Shown: positions 1 through 5,320 of the stretch, in pieces
How positions within the stretch are numbered: position 1 is the first letter of the stretch
How the letters are laid out: each line of letters starts with the position of its first letter
DNA from: Clostridiales bacterium UBA2658
GTDB taxonomy: Bacteria > Bacillota > Clostridia > Oscillospirales > Oscillospiraceae
Direction: 5' to 3'
NCBI GenBank assembly: GCA_002359425.1
Contig: DEMY01000039.1
Location: forward strand, 8,860-15,625
Length of the DNA: 6,766 nucleotides
Notes under the pieces: model-generated
Told to the model about the DNA's origin: nothing
The model's input: only the letters and a program-made list of their open reading frames with translations
Databases searched by the model: none
Program-made: the position numbers and the translations under genes

Positions 1-120
1 GGTAAAACCAAGCCCGCGCAACTCCGACTCCGAAAGCTCCCGCCCGTCGTGTGTGCGGCGGACAAAGCTTAGCTCCCGCCCGTCAATCGTCCGGCGGACG
101 ACGTGTTCGTTTGCTTCCAT
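1..120 (-). CDS. N-terminal part of an unrecognised small protein (runs off the window)
   Basis: An open frame starts with ATG at 120 and continues through all 40 codons to the window edge. The ATG is preceded by GAGGAGG (134-128) with a 7-nt spacer, a very good clostridial ribosome site, so I take it as a real gene despite its truncation. The visible protein begins MEANEHVVRR. It contains two nearly identical 12-residue units, VRRTIDGRELSF and VRRTHDGRELSE, encoded by a 36-bp tandem DNA repeat (second units starting at 35 and 71 on the plus strand), followed by SELRGLGFT. It is charged and hydrophilic, with no signal peptide or membrane segment in the visible part. I do not recognise the family. 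The chemoreceptor gene upstream on the same strand ends at its own terminator, so this gene needs its own promoter in 121-190. Only a weak candidate is visible there: TTGAAG at 183-178, with an AT-rich -10 near 162-156 at poor spacing. Confidence 0.6.
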   Translation of the reverse strand, partial: MEANEHVVRRTIDGRELSFVRRTHDGRELSESELRGLGFT

Positions 121-127
121 AAAGCTG

Positions 128-134
128 CCTCCTC
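128..134 (-). promoter_or_regulatory. Ribosome binding site deciding the start at 120
   Basis: GAGGAGG on the minus strand lies 7 nt before ATG 120. It is the main evidence that the truncated leftmost frame is a translated gene. Confidence 0.7.
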
Positions 135-191
135 GCAAAGAAGTGATCGGCTCCATTATTGACGGAAACGGGGATCTTCAAACAGGATGAT

Positions 192-223
192 AAAAAAACA
201 GCCGCTCCGAATTGGAGCGGCTG
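192..223 (-). terminator. Intrinsic terminator of the chemoreceptor gene
   Basis: A perfect 10-bp stem (199-208 with 214-223, arm CAGCCGCTCC) has a 5-nt loop and is followed on the minus strand by seven T residues (198-192). It lies 20 nt past the chemoreceptor stop codon and separates that gene from the small gene starting at 120. The plus strand shows no comparable T run, so it works leftward only. Confidence 0.93.
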
Positions 224-243
224 AGATGTATTGGGAAGCGCGA

Positions 244-2256
244 TCATTCCATAGCGGCAAGGTTGAACTGATCGACGAGGTTCTTGAGCGAGACGGCCTG
301 ACTGGAAAGCTCCTCGCTCGCGGCGGCGCTTTCCTCACTGGTTGCGGAGTTCATCTGGACAACCGAGGAAACCTGATCGATGCCAACGGAGATTTGGGAA
401 ATTGCAACGGCCTGCGCCTGCGCCTGTTCCGCTATTTCTCCGATGATTCCTTCGACCTCCGACGATTTCGCAGCGACTTCAGTGAAACTGGCGCTTGTCC
501 TGTTTACAATGTCGGTGCCCTTTTCAACCGCTGTGATGGAGCTTTCGATCAGCGAGGTGGTGTTCTTCGCGGCCTCGGCCGATTTCTGGGAAAGATTGCG
601 GACTTCGTCTGCGACCACCGCAAAGCCCTTGCCGGCTGAGCCGGCGCGTGCCGCTTCGACCGCGGCGTTCAGCGCGAGGATATTGGTCTGGAAAGCAATG
701 TCGTCGATGGCCTTGATGACCTTGCTGATATTCTTCGAGGTCGAGGAAATCTCGTCCATTGCCTGACGCACAAGGCCCATGTCGGTGATGCTTTCGCCCA
801 TGGTAGTGCCGGTTTCTTGCGTGATGACCTTGGCTTTTTCCGCACCCTCCGCATTTTCTTTGACCTGCTGGGAGACCTCTGCAATAGAGGCGGAAAGCTC
901 CTGAATACTGCTGGCCTGCTCAGTAGCGCCCTGCGCCAGCGTCTGTGCGCCGGAAGAGACCTGGGACGCGCCCGCGGAAACCTGCTCTGCAACAGCGGCA
1001 ATATTTCTAAAATCGTTGTTCAGGTTGACTCTTAGCTGGCGCAGCCGTTCTAAGATGCTCGCAAAGTCGCCTACATACCGGTCGGGAACTTTGGATATGA
1101 GACTGAGATTGTTCTGCGCCAGTTCACCCAGTAAATAGTCGATATCAAGAACGACGGCCTCCGTGTTTTGCAATGTCTTTATGATGGAGGCCTCCAGTGC
1201 TTCAAATTCGACTGATGTGGCGCTGAATTCGGGCAAGGGGGAGGTAATGTCGCCTTCGGAGAATTTCGTCATTCTATTCACAATCAATTGAACAGGGCCG
1301 ACAAGCCTGTTCGTAATGATGGAGGCGATTAAAATACCCATGCCAAGGAAAATAGCGAAGAGCACAATCGTGACAATAATTGACAGCTTAACGCCGCCCA
1401 AATAATCGCTTTTGTGAGAGTTGATGCAAACGCACCAGCCGTTGGTGCCGTCAATTGGCGCATATACGAGGAATTTTGCGACACCCTTGTACGTATATGT
1501 ACCGAAACCCGATTCACCTGCCCTGACCTTGACATGCAGAGCGGCAAGAGACTTCATGTCAGAATTCGTTTTGGCGGATTCTTCAATATTTTCCTTGTCT
1601 TTTATAAGCTGCGTATCGGGATCTGCTATCGTATAGCCGTCCTTGTCGATCATGTAGGCAGCTCCGCTGCCGATCTCTATCCCTGCAATCGTGTTGTTCA
1701 AAATAGATTGAGGGAACGCAATGCAGAGAACGCCGATTACAGATGAATTTTTGACCGCGTTTGCATAAACGGGTGTGGAGAACATCAGAATAAGCTCGCC
1801 GCTTTCACTGTCTACATATGGAGAGGTGACATAGCTCTGTCCGTTCATGCCTGCCTTAAAGGAATCTGTACTGGAATAATCCTTGCCGGAGCTTTCGTCT
1901 TTTCCGCTCGCAGAGACAAAAAATGCGCTGAGAGCGCCGTATTCCTTTGCCTGCGTGGTGAGAGCCGCATCTCTTTTTTCGACCGGATACGTACCGTCGT
2001 AAAGGGCGCTGCTTTCAGCCAGGACGGAGAGGAAACCGTTAACTTTTTCCAGCTCGCTGGAGATATACTTTTGCGCAAGCTCCCCCGCTGCGGCCATGGA
2101 TGTCTTAAGCCCGCTTACTGTGCTGTTATAGCATAGTAAACAGCCGACGACGCCCATGATGGTGATAGCCGATATGATCATTACACAAATTGGCGTTGCG
2201 ATGGCACTTTTTAAGGTTTTCTTTTTTTCACCACTGCTGTTCATTTTTTTACCCAT
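244..2256 (-). CDS. Methyl-accepting chemotaxis protein, dCache-HAMP-signalling domain
   Basis: A 670-residue membrane chemoreceptor that senses an extracellular ligand and controls CheA through CheW. It has a short basic N-terminus, TM1 at about 19-42, an extracellular double-Cache region at about 45-285, TM2 at about 289-314 and HAMP at about 315-368. A second HAMP-like segment follows at about 368-420 ([14 protein letters not shown], then [15 protein letters not shown]). The cytoplasmic coiled-coil hairpin runs from about 425 to 665. Its tip is the hallmark region 517-555 ([20 protein letters not shown], then [12 protein letters not shown]). Likely adaptation helices are [13 protein letters not shown] (444-456) and [13 protein letters not shown] (640-652). 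The C-terminus ends AAME, with no CheR-tethering pentapeptide. The spacing from the first methylation helix to the tip matches my memory of E. coli Tsr, suggesting the 36H class. The Cache part lacks the R-x-W-Y cluster typical of amino-acid-binding dCache domains (STDSFKAG occupies that place), so the ligand is unclear. ATG 2256 has GGGG 8 nt upstream; the alternative ATG at 2244 has a poorer site. It is a single-gene unit with its own promoter and terminator, and no che genes are nearby. Confidence 0.97.
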   Translation of the reverse strand: MGKKMNSSGEKKKTLKSAIATPICVMIISAITIMGVVGCLLCYNSTVSGLKTSMAAAGELAQKYISSELEKVNGFLSVLAESSALYDGTYPVEKRDAALTTQAKEYGALSAFFVSASGKDESSGKDYSSTDSFKAGMNGQSYVTSPYVDSESGELILMFSTPVYANAVKNSSVIGVLCIAFPQSILNNTIAGIEIGSGAAYMIDKDGYTIADPDTQLIKDKENIEESAKTNSDMKSLAALHVKVRAGESGFGTYTYKGVAKFLVYAPIDGTNGWCVCINSHKSDYLGGVKLSIIVTIVLFAIFLGMGILIASIITNRLVGPVQLIVNRMTKFSEGDITSPLPEFSATSVEFEALEASIIKTLQNTEAVVLDIDYLLGELAQNNLSLISKVPDRYVGDFASILERLRQLRVNLNNDFRNIAAVAEQVSAGASQVSSGAQTLAQGATEQASSIQELSASIAEVSQQVKENAEGAEKAKVITQETGTTMGESITDMGLVRQAMDEISSTSKNISKVIKAIDDIAFQTNILALNAAVEAARAGSAGKGFAVVADEVRNLSQKSAEAAKNTTSLIESSITAVEKGTDIVNRTSASFTEVAAKSSEVEGIIGEIAEQAQAQAVAISQISVGIDQVSSVVQMNSATSEESAAASEELSSQAVSLKNLVDQFNLAAME

Positions 2257-2418
2257 TTTATTTACCCCATTTCATCAATTGTCTGCGTTTCTCTTTCTTC
2301 CCTGCTTTTTATTTCTGCTTTTACCTTGCTGACGGGCAAAAACACCTCTTAGCTGGATGCAAGCTGCCGAACGGGGATTTTGCCGATACCGCCATGAGTG
2401 GAAAGGGATTTCTCCTAT
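2257..2418 (-). promoter_or_regulatory. Structured 5' leader of the chemoreceptor mRNA (candidate cis-regulatory RNA)
   Basis: With a start of transcription about 7 nt past the -10 box, the mRNA leader is about 160 nt, long for a simple untranslated region. Near its start is a GGA-GAAA-UCC mini-hairpin with a GNRA loop (about 2415-2406). A 7-bp long-range stem pairs GGCAAAA (2384-2378) with UUUUGCC (2341-2335). It encloses 36 nt holding a small AGCU/AGCU hairpin and a CCCC run (2376-2373) that could pair with the GGGG (2268-2265) serving as ribosome site. The lower half is purine-rich and looks unstructured. Chemoreceptor and diguanylate cyclase genes of clostridia often carry c-di-GMP riboswitches, but I do not find the class I GCAAACC / ACGCAAAG core or a class II core here. 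There is no T run, so control would be translational if it exists. The function is inference. Confidence 0.4.
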
Positions 2419-2424
2419 AAAAAG

Positions 2425-2453
2425 ATTATTGCATATTGGGGTCTACTTTACAA
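2425..2453 (-). promoter_or_regulatory. Sigma-A type promoter of the chemoreceptor gene
   Basis: Minus strand: -35 TTGTAA (2453-2448), 17-bp spacer, -10 AATAAT (2430-2425). The boxes match 4 and 5 of 6 consensus positions at the optimal spacing. Transcription would begin near 2418. I looked for the SigD motility pattern (TAAA, 15 bp, GCCGATAA) expected for many chemotaxis genes and did not find it on the correct strand at the correct spacing. Confidence 0.6.
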
Positions 2454-2488
2454 CTAAAAAAACGAAACAGCATGTATTTCAGAGCTGC

Positions 2489-2516
2489 TAAGAATCATCT
2501 TTGTAAATGATTCTTA
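2489..2516. repeat. Perfect 10-bp inverted repeat between divergent promoters (candidate operator)
   Basis: TAAGAATCAT (2489-2498) and ATGATTCTTA (2507-2516) are exact complements separated by 8 nt. The element lies between the -35 boxes of the leftward chemoreceptor promoter and the rightward asparaginase promoter. Neither strand has a T run after it, so it is not an intrinsic terminator. The position suits a shared operator for a dimeric regulator acting on either or both promoters. The regulator is unknown. Confidence 0.5.
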
Positions 2517-2535
2517 ATTTCGACATCGGCTTTTA

Positions 2536-2564
2536 TTGATATTTTCTATATAGAAATGTATAAT
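2536..2564 (+). promoter_or_regulatory. Sigma-A promoter of the asparaginase operon
   Basis: -35 TTGATA (2536-2541), exactly 17 bp, then -10 TATAAT (2559-2564): 5 of 6 and 6 of 6 consensus matches. Transcription would start near 2571, giving a leader of roughly 98 nt before the asparaginase start codon. This is the strongest promoter in the window. Confidence 0.85.
2543..2556. promoter_or_regulatory. 14-bp perfect palindrome inside the promoter spacer (candidate operator)
   Basis: TTTCTATATAGAAA is a perfect palindrome occupying 14 of the 17 bp between the -35 and -10 boxes of the asparaginase promoter. A bound dimer here would block RNA polymerase directly. AT-rich palindromes can arise by chance, so the operator reading is inference, supported mainly by the exact placement. 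Confidence 0.4.
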
Positions 2565-2590
2565 ATATCAAAAAAGTTGACAGCTGTTTA

Positions 2591-2654
2591 TACGAACGCC
2601 GGAATATTTTTGCGGGCCGCTTTTCAACACAGAAACGCACGGATGACGTTCGTA
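2591..2654 (+). promoter_or_regulatory. Leader stem of the asparaginase mRNA ending next to the ribosome site
   Basis: TACGAACG (2591-2598) and CGTTCGTA (2647-2654) are perfect 8-bp complements within the leader and enclose 48 nt. The enclosed part can form a further TGCG/CGCA stem (2611-2614 with 2636-2639). The 3' arm ends one base before the GAGAGG ribosome site at 2656. Folding could expose or limit ribosome access. There is no terminator-like T run. I do not recognise a known riboswitch class. Confidence 0.4.
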
Positions 2655-2655
2655 A

Positions 2656-2661
2656 GAGAGG
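2656..2661 (+). promoter_or_regulatory. Ribosome binding site choosing between two adjacent ATGs
   Basis: GAGAGG ends 4 nt before the ATG at 2666 and 7 nt before the ATG at 2669. The second spacing is the usual one, so I place the asparaginase start at 2669. The protein differs only by one extra methionine. Confidence 0.6.
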
Positions 2662-2668
2662 AAATATG

Positions 2669-3661
2669 ATGAAAAAAGTTCTCATCCTTGCCACTGGCGG
2701 AACAATTGCCTGCCATACGGGCGAGGGCGGCATGGTTCCGCAGTCCGCGCCCCCGGCGCTCATGGGCGCTTTGGGCGCTTTTGAAAAATACTACGAGCTT
2801 ACTTACCGGGTCATTTTAAATCTGGACAGCTCGAACATTCAGCCGGAGGAGTGGCAGCTCATTGCGCGCGCGGTCTATGAGGCGTTGCCGGAGTATGACG
2901 GCGTCGTCATCACACACGGGACTGATACCATGGCCTACACGGCCTCGATGCTCGCCTTTATGCTCCAGGATCTTGACAAGCCCGTCGTTTTTACCGGGTC
3001 CCAAATTCCGATTGAGTCTCCGCTTTCGGATGCACAGAGCAATCTAGCGACCGCGCTCGCCGCCATTGAGCACAATGTCGTCGGCGTGACGATTGCCTTT
3101 AACCACAAGCTTGTGCGCGGCTGCCGGGCCGTCAAGGTGCGCACAATGGGCTTTGATGCGTTCGAAAGCGTGAACTCTCTCAACCGAGGCGAGTTTTTCG
3201 CGGACGGCGTCAGGCTCCTGACGGATCGCGTGGAGCCGAACGGGGACCGCTGCGTTTTAAAGGACCGCCTTTCGACAGACGTTTTTCTCCTGAAGCTTAT
3301 CCCCGGCACAAACCCGGCGATTTTGGACAAGCTTGCGGAGATGGGCTATCGGGGCATCGTTTTAGAGACGTTCGGCGCGGGCGGGCTGCACTACCTGCGC
3401 CGCGACCTCTCGGAGCCGGTCAAGCGCCTTGTGGAGGCCGGCGTGGCGGTCGTTTTGTGCAGCCAGTGTCTCTATGAACAGAGCGATTTTTCGCTCTACG
3501 AGGTGGGCCGCCGCATTCTCGCGACGGGCGCCCTTCAGGGCTTTGATATGACCACCGAGGCGGCGGTCACAAAGCTCATGTGGGCACTTGGACAAACGGA
3601 CGACTTGAACGAAATACGCCAAATTTTCTCGACCAACTATGCGGGCGAAATTACGATCTAA
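2669..3661 (+). CDS. ansA: Type I (cytoplasmic) L-asparaginase
   Basis: Hydrolyses L-asparagine to L-aspartate and ammonia in the cytoplasm. The protein is 330 residues (331 if the ATG at 2666 is used), normal for bacterial type I asparaginases, with no signal peptide. Numbered from 2669: the first catalytic threonine motif TGGTIA is at 9-14 (Thr12), and HGTDTMAYTASML at 83-95 carries the second catalytic Thr-Asp pair (Thr85, Asp86). VKVRTMGFDAFESVN at 155-169 holds the catalytic lysine (Lys156) and the GFDAF signature that separates type I enzymes from the periplasmic type II. ETFGAGG at 233-239 is the typical C-domain motif. All key residues are intact. It has its own strong promoter, a possible operator and a folded leader. 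Its TAA stop overlaps an ATG (TAATG) of the next gene's frame, so the two genes are co-transcribed and probably translationally coupled. The related archaeal GatD amidotransferase subunit is excluded by length and by the absence of its N-terminal extension. Confidence 0.95.
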   Translation: MKKVLILATGGTIACHTGEGGMVPQSAPPALMGALGAFEKYYELTYRVILNLDSSNIQPEEWQLIARAVYEALPEYDGVVITHGTDTMAYTASMLAFMLQDLDKPVVFTGSQIPIESPLSDAQSNLATALAAIEHNVVGVTIAFNHKLVRGCRAVKVRTMGFDAFESVNSLNRGEFFADGVRLLTDRVEPNGDRCVLKDRLSTDVFLLKLIPGTNPAILDKLAEMGYRGIVLETFGAGGLHYLRRDLSEPVKRLVEAGVAVVLCSQCLYEQSDFSLYEVGRRILATGALQGFDMTTEAAVTKLMWALGQTDDLNEIRQIFSTNYAGEITI

Positions 3662-3663
3662 TG

Positions 3664-3670
3664 TTGGAGG
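3664..3670 (+). promoter_or_regulatory. Ribosome binding site deciding the lyase start
   Basis: TTGGAGG lies 5 nt before ATG 3676. It rules out starting at the ATG overlapping the asparaginase stop (3661), which would lie upstream of the site, and the much earlier in-frame ATG at 3580 inside the asparaginase gene. Confidence 0.8.
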
Positions 3671-3675
3671 CTGCT

Positions 3676-4848
3676 ATGAAATACGATTTTGACACGCCTG
3701 TCTCGCGCTACGGCACAGATGCCGCAAAATATGCGAGCCTGACGGGCGCACCTGGCGAGCTTCTGCCCCTTTGGGTGGCGGATATGGATTTTCAGGCCCC
3801 GCCGGAGGTGCTCCGCGCCCTGCATGCGCGCGTCGATCACGGGATTTACGGCTACGGCGACCTTACGGACGAGGACTATTTTAGGCCGATCCACGACTGG
3901 TACGCCCGCCGCTTCGGCTGGGAGACACAGCGCGAATGGCTCGTCGAAACGCCGGGCGTCGTGTTCGCGGTCTACAATGCCGTGCGTGCGCTGACACAGC
4001 CGGGGGACGGCGTTTTGACCCTTGAGCCGGTCTACTACCCCTTTGCGCGCGCCATCCGGGACAATGAAAGAATGCCGGTCGTCAGCCAGCTTGTCTATGA
4101 AAACGGGCGTTATTCTGTGGACTTTGCCGATTTTGAGCGGAAGATTACCGAAGACGGCGTGAAGCTTTTCATTCTCTGTAGCCCGCACAACCCGGTTGGA
4201 CGCGTGTGGACAAAGGAGGAGCTGACCCGGATGGGCGAAATCTGCCTTGCGCACGGCGTAAAGGTCGTGGCCGACGAAATTCACGCAGATTTTATAAGGC
4301 CCGGCTTTCAACACACGGTTTTTGCGAGCATCTGCCCGGAATTTGCGGACAACACCGTCACCTGCACCGCGCCGAGCAAAACCTTCAACCTTGCGGGGCT
4401 TCAGAACTCGAATATTTTCATTTCAAACGAAGTGATTTGCGATACATTTAAGCGCGAGGTGGGCCGCACGGGCTACGGCGGGCTGAACATCATGGCCGTC
4501 GCCGCTTGTAAAGCGGCGTATACCTACGGAGAGGACTGGCTTGAGCAGCTCAAAGCCTATCTTGAGGAAAACCTCGATTTTGTCCGCGCGTATCTCAAGG
4601 AGCATGTCCCGGAGATAAAATTAGTCGAGCCGGAGGGCAGCTATCTCCTCTGGCTCGACTGCACCGCGCTCCATATGGATGCGAAGGCGCTGGACGGGTT
4701 TTTGTACTGCAAGGCCGGTCTGTGGCTGGACGACGGCCCGCTTTTTGGCGCGGGCGGAGAGGGCTTTCAGCGCATCAACATGGCCTGTCCGAGAAAAACG
4801 CTCGCCGAGGCGATGGAACGGCTCAAGCGGGCCGTGGCGTCGCTCTGA
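3676..4848 (+). CDS. patB: PLP-dependent C-S lyase of the MalY/PatB family (cystathionine beta-lyase-like aminotransferase)
   Basis: A 390-residue fold-type I PLP enzyme, the family's usual length, beginning MKYDFDTPVSRYGTDAAKY. The family cleaves the C-S bond of cystathionine, cysteine or cysteine conjugates to thiol or sulfide, pyruvate and ammonia; some members act as aminotransferases. The N-terminal signature LPLWVADMDF is at 30-39, GIYGYGDLTDEDY at 56-68, SPHNPVGRVW at 169-178 (Asn172 toward the cofactor) and VADEIHADF at 198-206 (Asp200 to the pyridine nitrogen). TAPSKTFNLAGLQ at 231-243 contains the Schiff-base Lys235, and QRINMACPR at 365-373 has Arg366 for the substrate carboxylate. 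There is no membrane or export signal. The gene follows asparaginase by 14 nt, with good coupling signals, so both are controlled from the 2536 promoter. The pairing suggests a nitrogen and sulfur amino-acid breakdown or salvage unit. The exact substrate cannot be read from sequence, so the symbol is a family-level label. Confidence 0.9.
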   Translation: MKYDFDTPVSRYGTDAAKYASLTGAPGELLPLWVADMDFQAPPEVLRALHARVDHGIYGYGDLTDEDYFRPIHDWYARRFGWETQREWLVETPGVVFAVYNAVRALTQPGDGVLTLEPVYYPFARAIRDNERMPVVSQLVYENGRYSVDFADFERKITEDGVKLFILCSPHNPVGRVWTKEELTRMGEICLAHGVKVVADEIHADFIRPGFQHTVFASICPEFADNTVTCTAPSKTFNLAGLQNSNIFISNEVICDTFKREVGRTGYGGLNIMAVAACKAAYTYGEDWLEQLKAYLEENLDFVRAYLKEHVPEIKLVEPEGSYLLWLDCTALHMDAKALDGFLYCKAGLWLDDGPLFGAGGEGFQRINMACPRKTLAEAMERLKRAVASL

Positions 4849-4866
4849 TTTATCCGGCGAAAATAG

Positions 4867-4894
4867 GAGCGCGGGGCTATTCGGCCCCGCGCTC
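4867..4894 (+). terminator. GC-rich hairpin after the asparaginase-lyase operon
   Basis: A perfect 11-bp stem (arm GAGCGCGGGGC at 4867-4877, partner 4884-4894) with a 6-nt TATTCG loop starts 18 nt after the lyase stop. The downstream T tract is poor (AGTTTGTC), so as an intrinsic terminator it is strong in stem but weak in release. On the minus strand it is followed by CTATTTTCG, so it may act both ways. A nearly identical hairpin occurs at 5096-5121 in the same orientation. Confidence 0.55.
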
Positions 4895-4911
4895 AGTTTG
4901 TCAAAAAAGCC
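4884..4911 (+). repeat. Left 28-nt arm of the imperfect inverted repeat
   Basis: It begins GCCCCGCGCTCAG and ends CAAAAAAGCC. Against the reverse complement of 5078-5105 it differs at 4 of 28 positions. It overlaps the 3' arm of the hairpin at 4867-4894. Confidence 0.65.
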
Positions 4912-5059
4912 TCGCAGAGTTCGCGCCCGCAGGCGCGAATAAAATCAAATCTATTTTCTCCGGCGGCGTGTACGGCGGAGGAAAATACTTCTCGCGGAGC
5001 GAGCGTCGAAGTGTTCGCCGTAGGCGGATGCTGAGGCGCAGAGCGCAGCGCATTCCCTC

Positions 5060-5090
5060 TGTCGGAAAAACCCCTTTGGTTTTTTCGACA
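5060..5090. repeat. 13-bp hairpin with internal A and T tracts
   Basis: TGTCGGAAAAACC (5060-5072) pairs with GGTTTTTTCGACA (5078-5090) around a CCTTT loop. The single mismatch is a G-U wobble in plus-strand RNA and an A-C mismatch in minus-strand RNA, so the fold is better rightward. The T tract is inside the stem, so it is not a standard terminator, although an inner hairpin followed by six Ts could act as one. Confidence 0.5.
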
Positions 5091-5105
5091 AGCTCAGCGC
5101 GGGGC
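5078..5105 (-). repeat. Right 28-nt arm of the imperfect inverted repeat
   Basis: This is the partner of 4884-4911. Read on the minus strand it begins GCCCCGCGCTGAG immediately after the DUF951 stop region. The match to the left arm is 24 of 28. Confidence 0.65.
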
Positions 5106-5121
5106 TATTCGGCCCCGTGCT
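5096..5121 (-). terminator. Hairpin overlapping the DUF951 stop codon
   Basis: Arms AGCGCGGGGC (5096-5105) and GCCCCGTGCT (5112-5121) have one imperfect pair and a TATTCG loop. It is the second copy of the 4867-4894 hairpin. The DUF951 TAG stop (5107-5105) lies inside it. The minus-strand sequence after it (GAGCTTGTCGAAAAAACC) lacks a T tract, so intrinsic termination by this hairpin alone is doubtful. Confidence 0.4.
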
Positions 5122-5305
5122 CTCTGCGCTCTACGGAACGGATGTTCCGCTCAAATTTACTTCTCGGCCCCATGACCTCGTGGCCGCAGCCGAGACAGCG
5201 CAATTTAAAATCCATGCCCGTGCGGAGAACGAGCCAGCGCTTTTCACCGCAGGGGTGTTCTTTTTTCATCGTCAGAATGTCCCCGACCTGAATGTCCATG
5301 GGCAT
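5105..5305 (-). CDS. DUF951 family protein, small putative zinc-binding protein
   Basis: A 66-residue protein starting MPMDIQVGDILTMKKEHPCG. It has the DUF951 pattern: an N-terminal VGD-I-T-MKK-HPCG stretch, Trp24, then LRCLGCGHEVMGPRSKFE (35-52). Cys19, Cys37 and Cys40 look like a metal-binding set, probably with a nearby His (His17 or His42). The family has no established function; a nucleic-acid or ribosome-associated role is only a guess. The start at 5305 is fixed by AAGGAGG (5320-5314) with an 8-nt spacer. The frame stays open upstream to 5761, but that part is antisense-like shadow within rarA. The gene follows rarA by 13 nt and its ribosome site overlaps the rarA stop, so it is co-transcribed and translationally coupled. 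The last residues (EHGAE) and the stop lie in a copy of the 27-nt repeat shared with the intergenic element. Confidence 0.9.
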   Translation of the reverse strand: MPMDIQVGDILTMKKEHPCGEKRWLVLRTGMDFKLRCLGCGHEVMGPRSKFERNIRSVERREHGAE

Positions 5306-5313
5306 ATGACCCG

Positions 5314-5320
5314 CCTCCTT
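5314..5320 (-). promoter_or_regulatory. DUF951 ribosome site overlapping the rarA stop
   Basis: AAGGAGG, whose first two As are the last two bases of the rarA TAA stop (5321-5319), lies 8 nt before ATG 5305. It sets the start of the short gene and shows coupling to rarA. Confidence 0.8.

Larger units (their letters stand above)
4867..5122. repeat. Hairpin-dense intergenic element with terminal inverted repeats (MITE/REP-like)
   Basis: This 256-bp stretch between convergent genes carries at least seven inverted repeats: 4867-4894, 4920-4939 (TTCGCGCC/GGCGCGAA, 4-nt loop), 4953-4986 (ATTTTCTCCG with one bulged base), 4987-5012 (ACTTC/GAAGT around CTCGC/GCGAG), 5036-5046 (GCGC/GCGC), 5060-5090 (13 bp with one mismatch or wobble) and 5096-5121. 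The two end hairpins are direct 27-nt copies with one difference (4868-4894 and 5096-5122). Sequence 4884-4911 is an inverted copy of 5078-5105 with 4 mismatches in 28. No open frame here has a ribosome site or family features. Non-autonomous mobile elements and REP clusters look like this; a structured RNA or a compound terminator is the alternative. I see no target-site duplication. Confidence 0.5.

Noticed and set aside
187..766. Plus-strand open frames of 150 and 128 residues
   Set aside because: They are antisense to the highly conserved signalling domain of the chemoreceptor, overlap its terminator and have no ribosome site or family features.
2335..2415. c-di-GMP riboswitch upstream of the chemoreceptor
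   Set aside because: GGCAAAA is reminiscent of class I, but the second conserved core (ACGCAAAG) and the expected helices are missing on both strands. No class II core is visible either.
2190..2420. Plus-strand 76-residue frame across the chemoreceptor start and leader
   Set aside because: It has no ribosome site or promoter in its direction. It overlaps the chemoreceptor start and its leader. The second half simply mirrors the foldable leader.
2577..2582. Consensus -35 TTGACA downstream of the asparaginase promoter
   Set aside because: No acceptable -10 box lies at 16-18 bp; the nearest AT-rich hexamer is about 20 bp away and poor.
3580..3675. Longer N-terminus for the C-S lyase (start at 3580, or 3661)
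   Set aside because: The 3580 start lies inside the asparaginase gene and gives residues foreign to the family. TTGGAGG at 3664-3670 points to ATG 3676.
3658..4314. Minus-strand 218-residue frame
   Set aside because: It is antisense to a clear PLP enzyme, with GC-rich shadow composition and no ribosome site.
4722..5291. Plus-strand 189-residue frame spanning the lyase end and the hairpin region
   Set aside because: It overlaps the lyase in another frame, runs through the hairpins and antisense to DUF951, and shows no family features.
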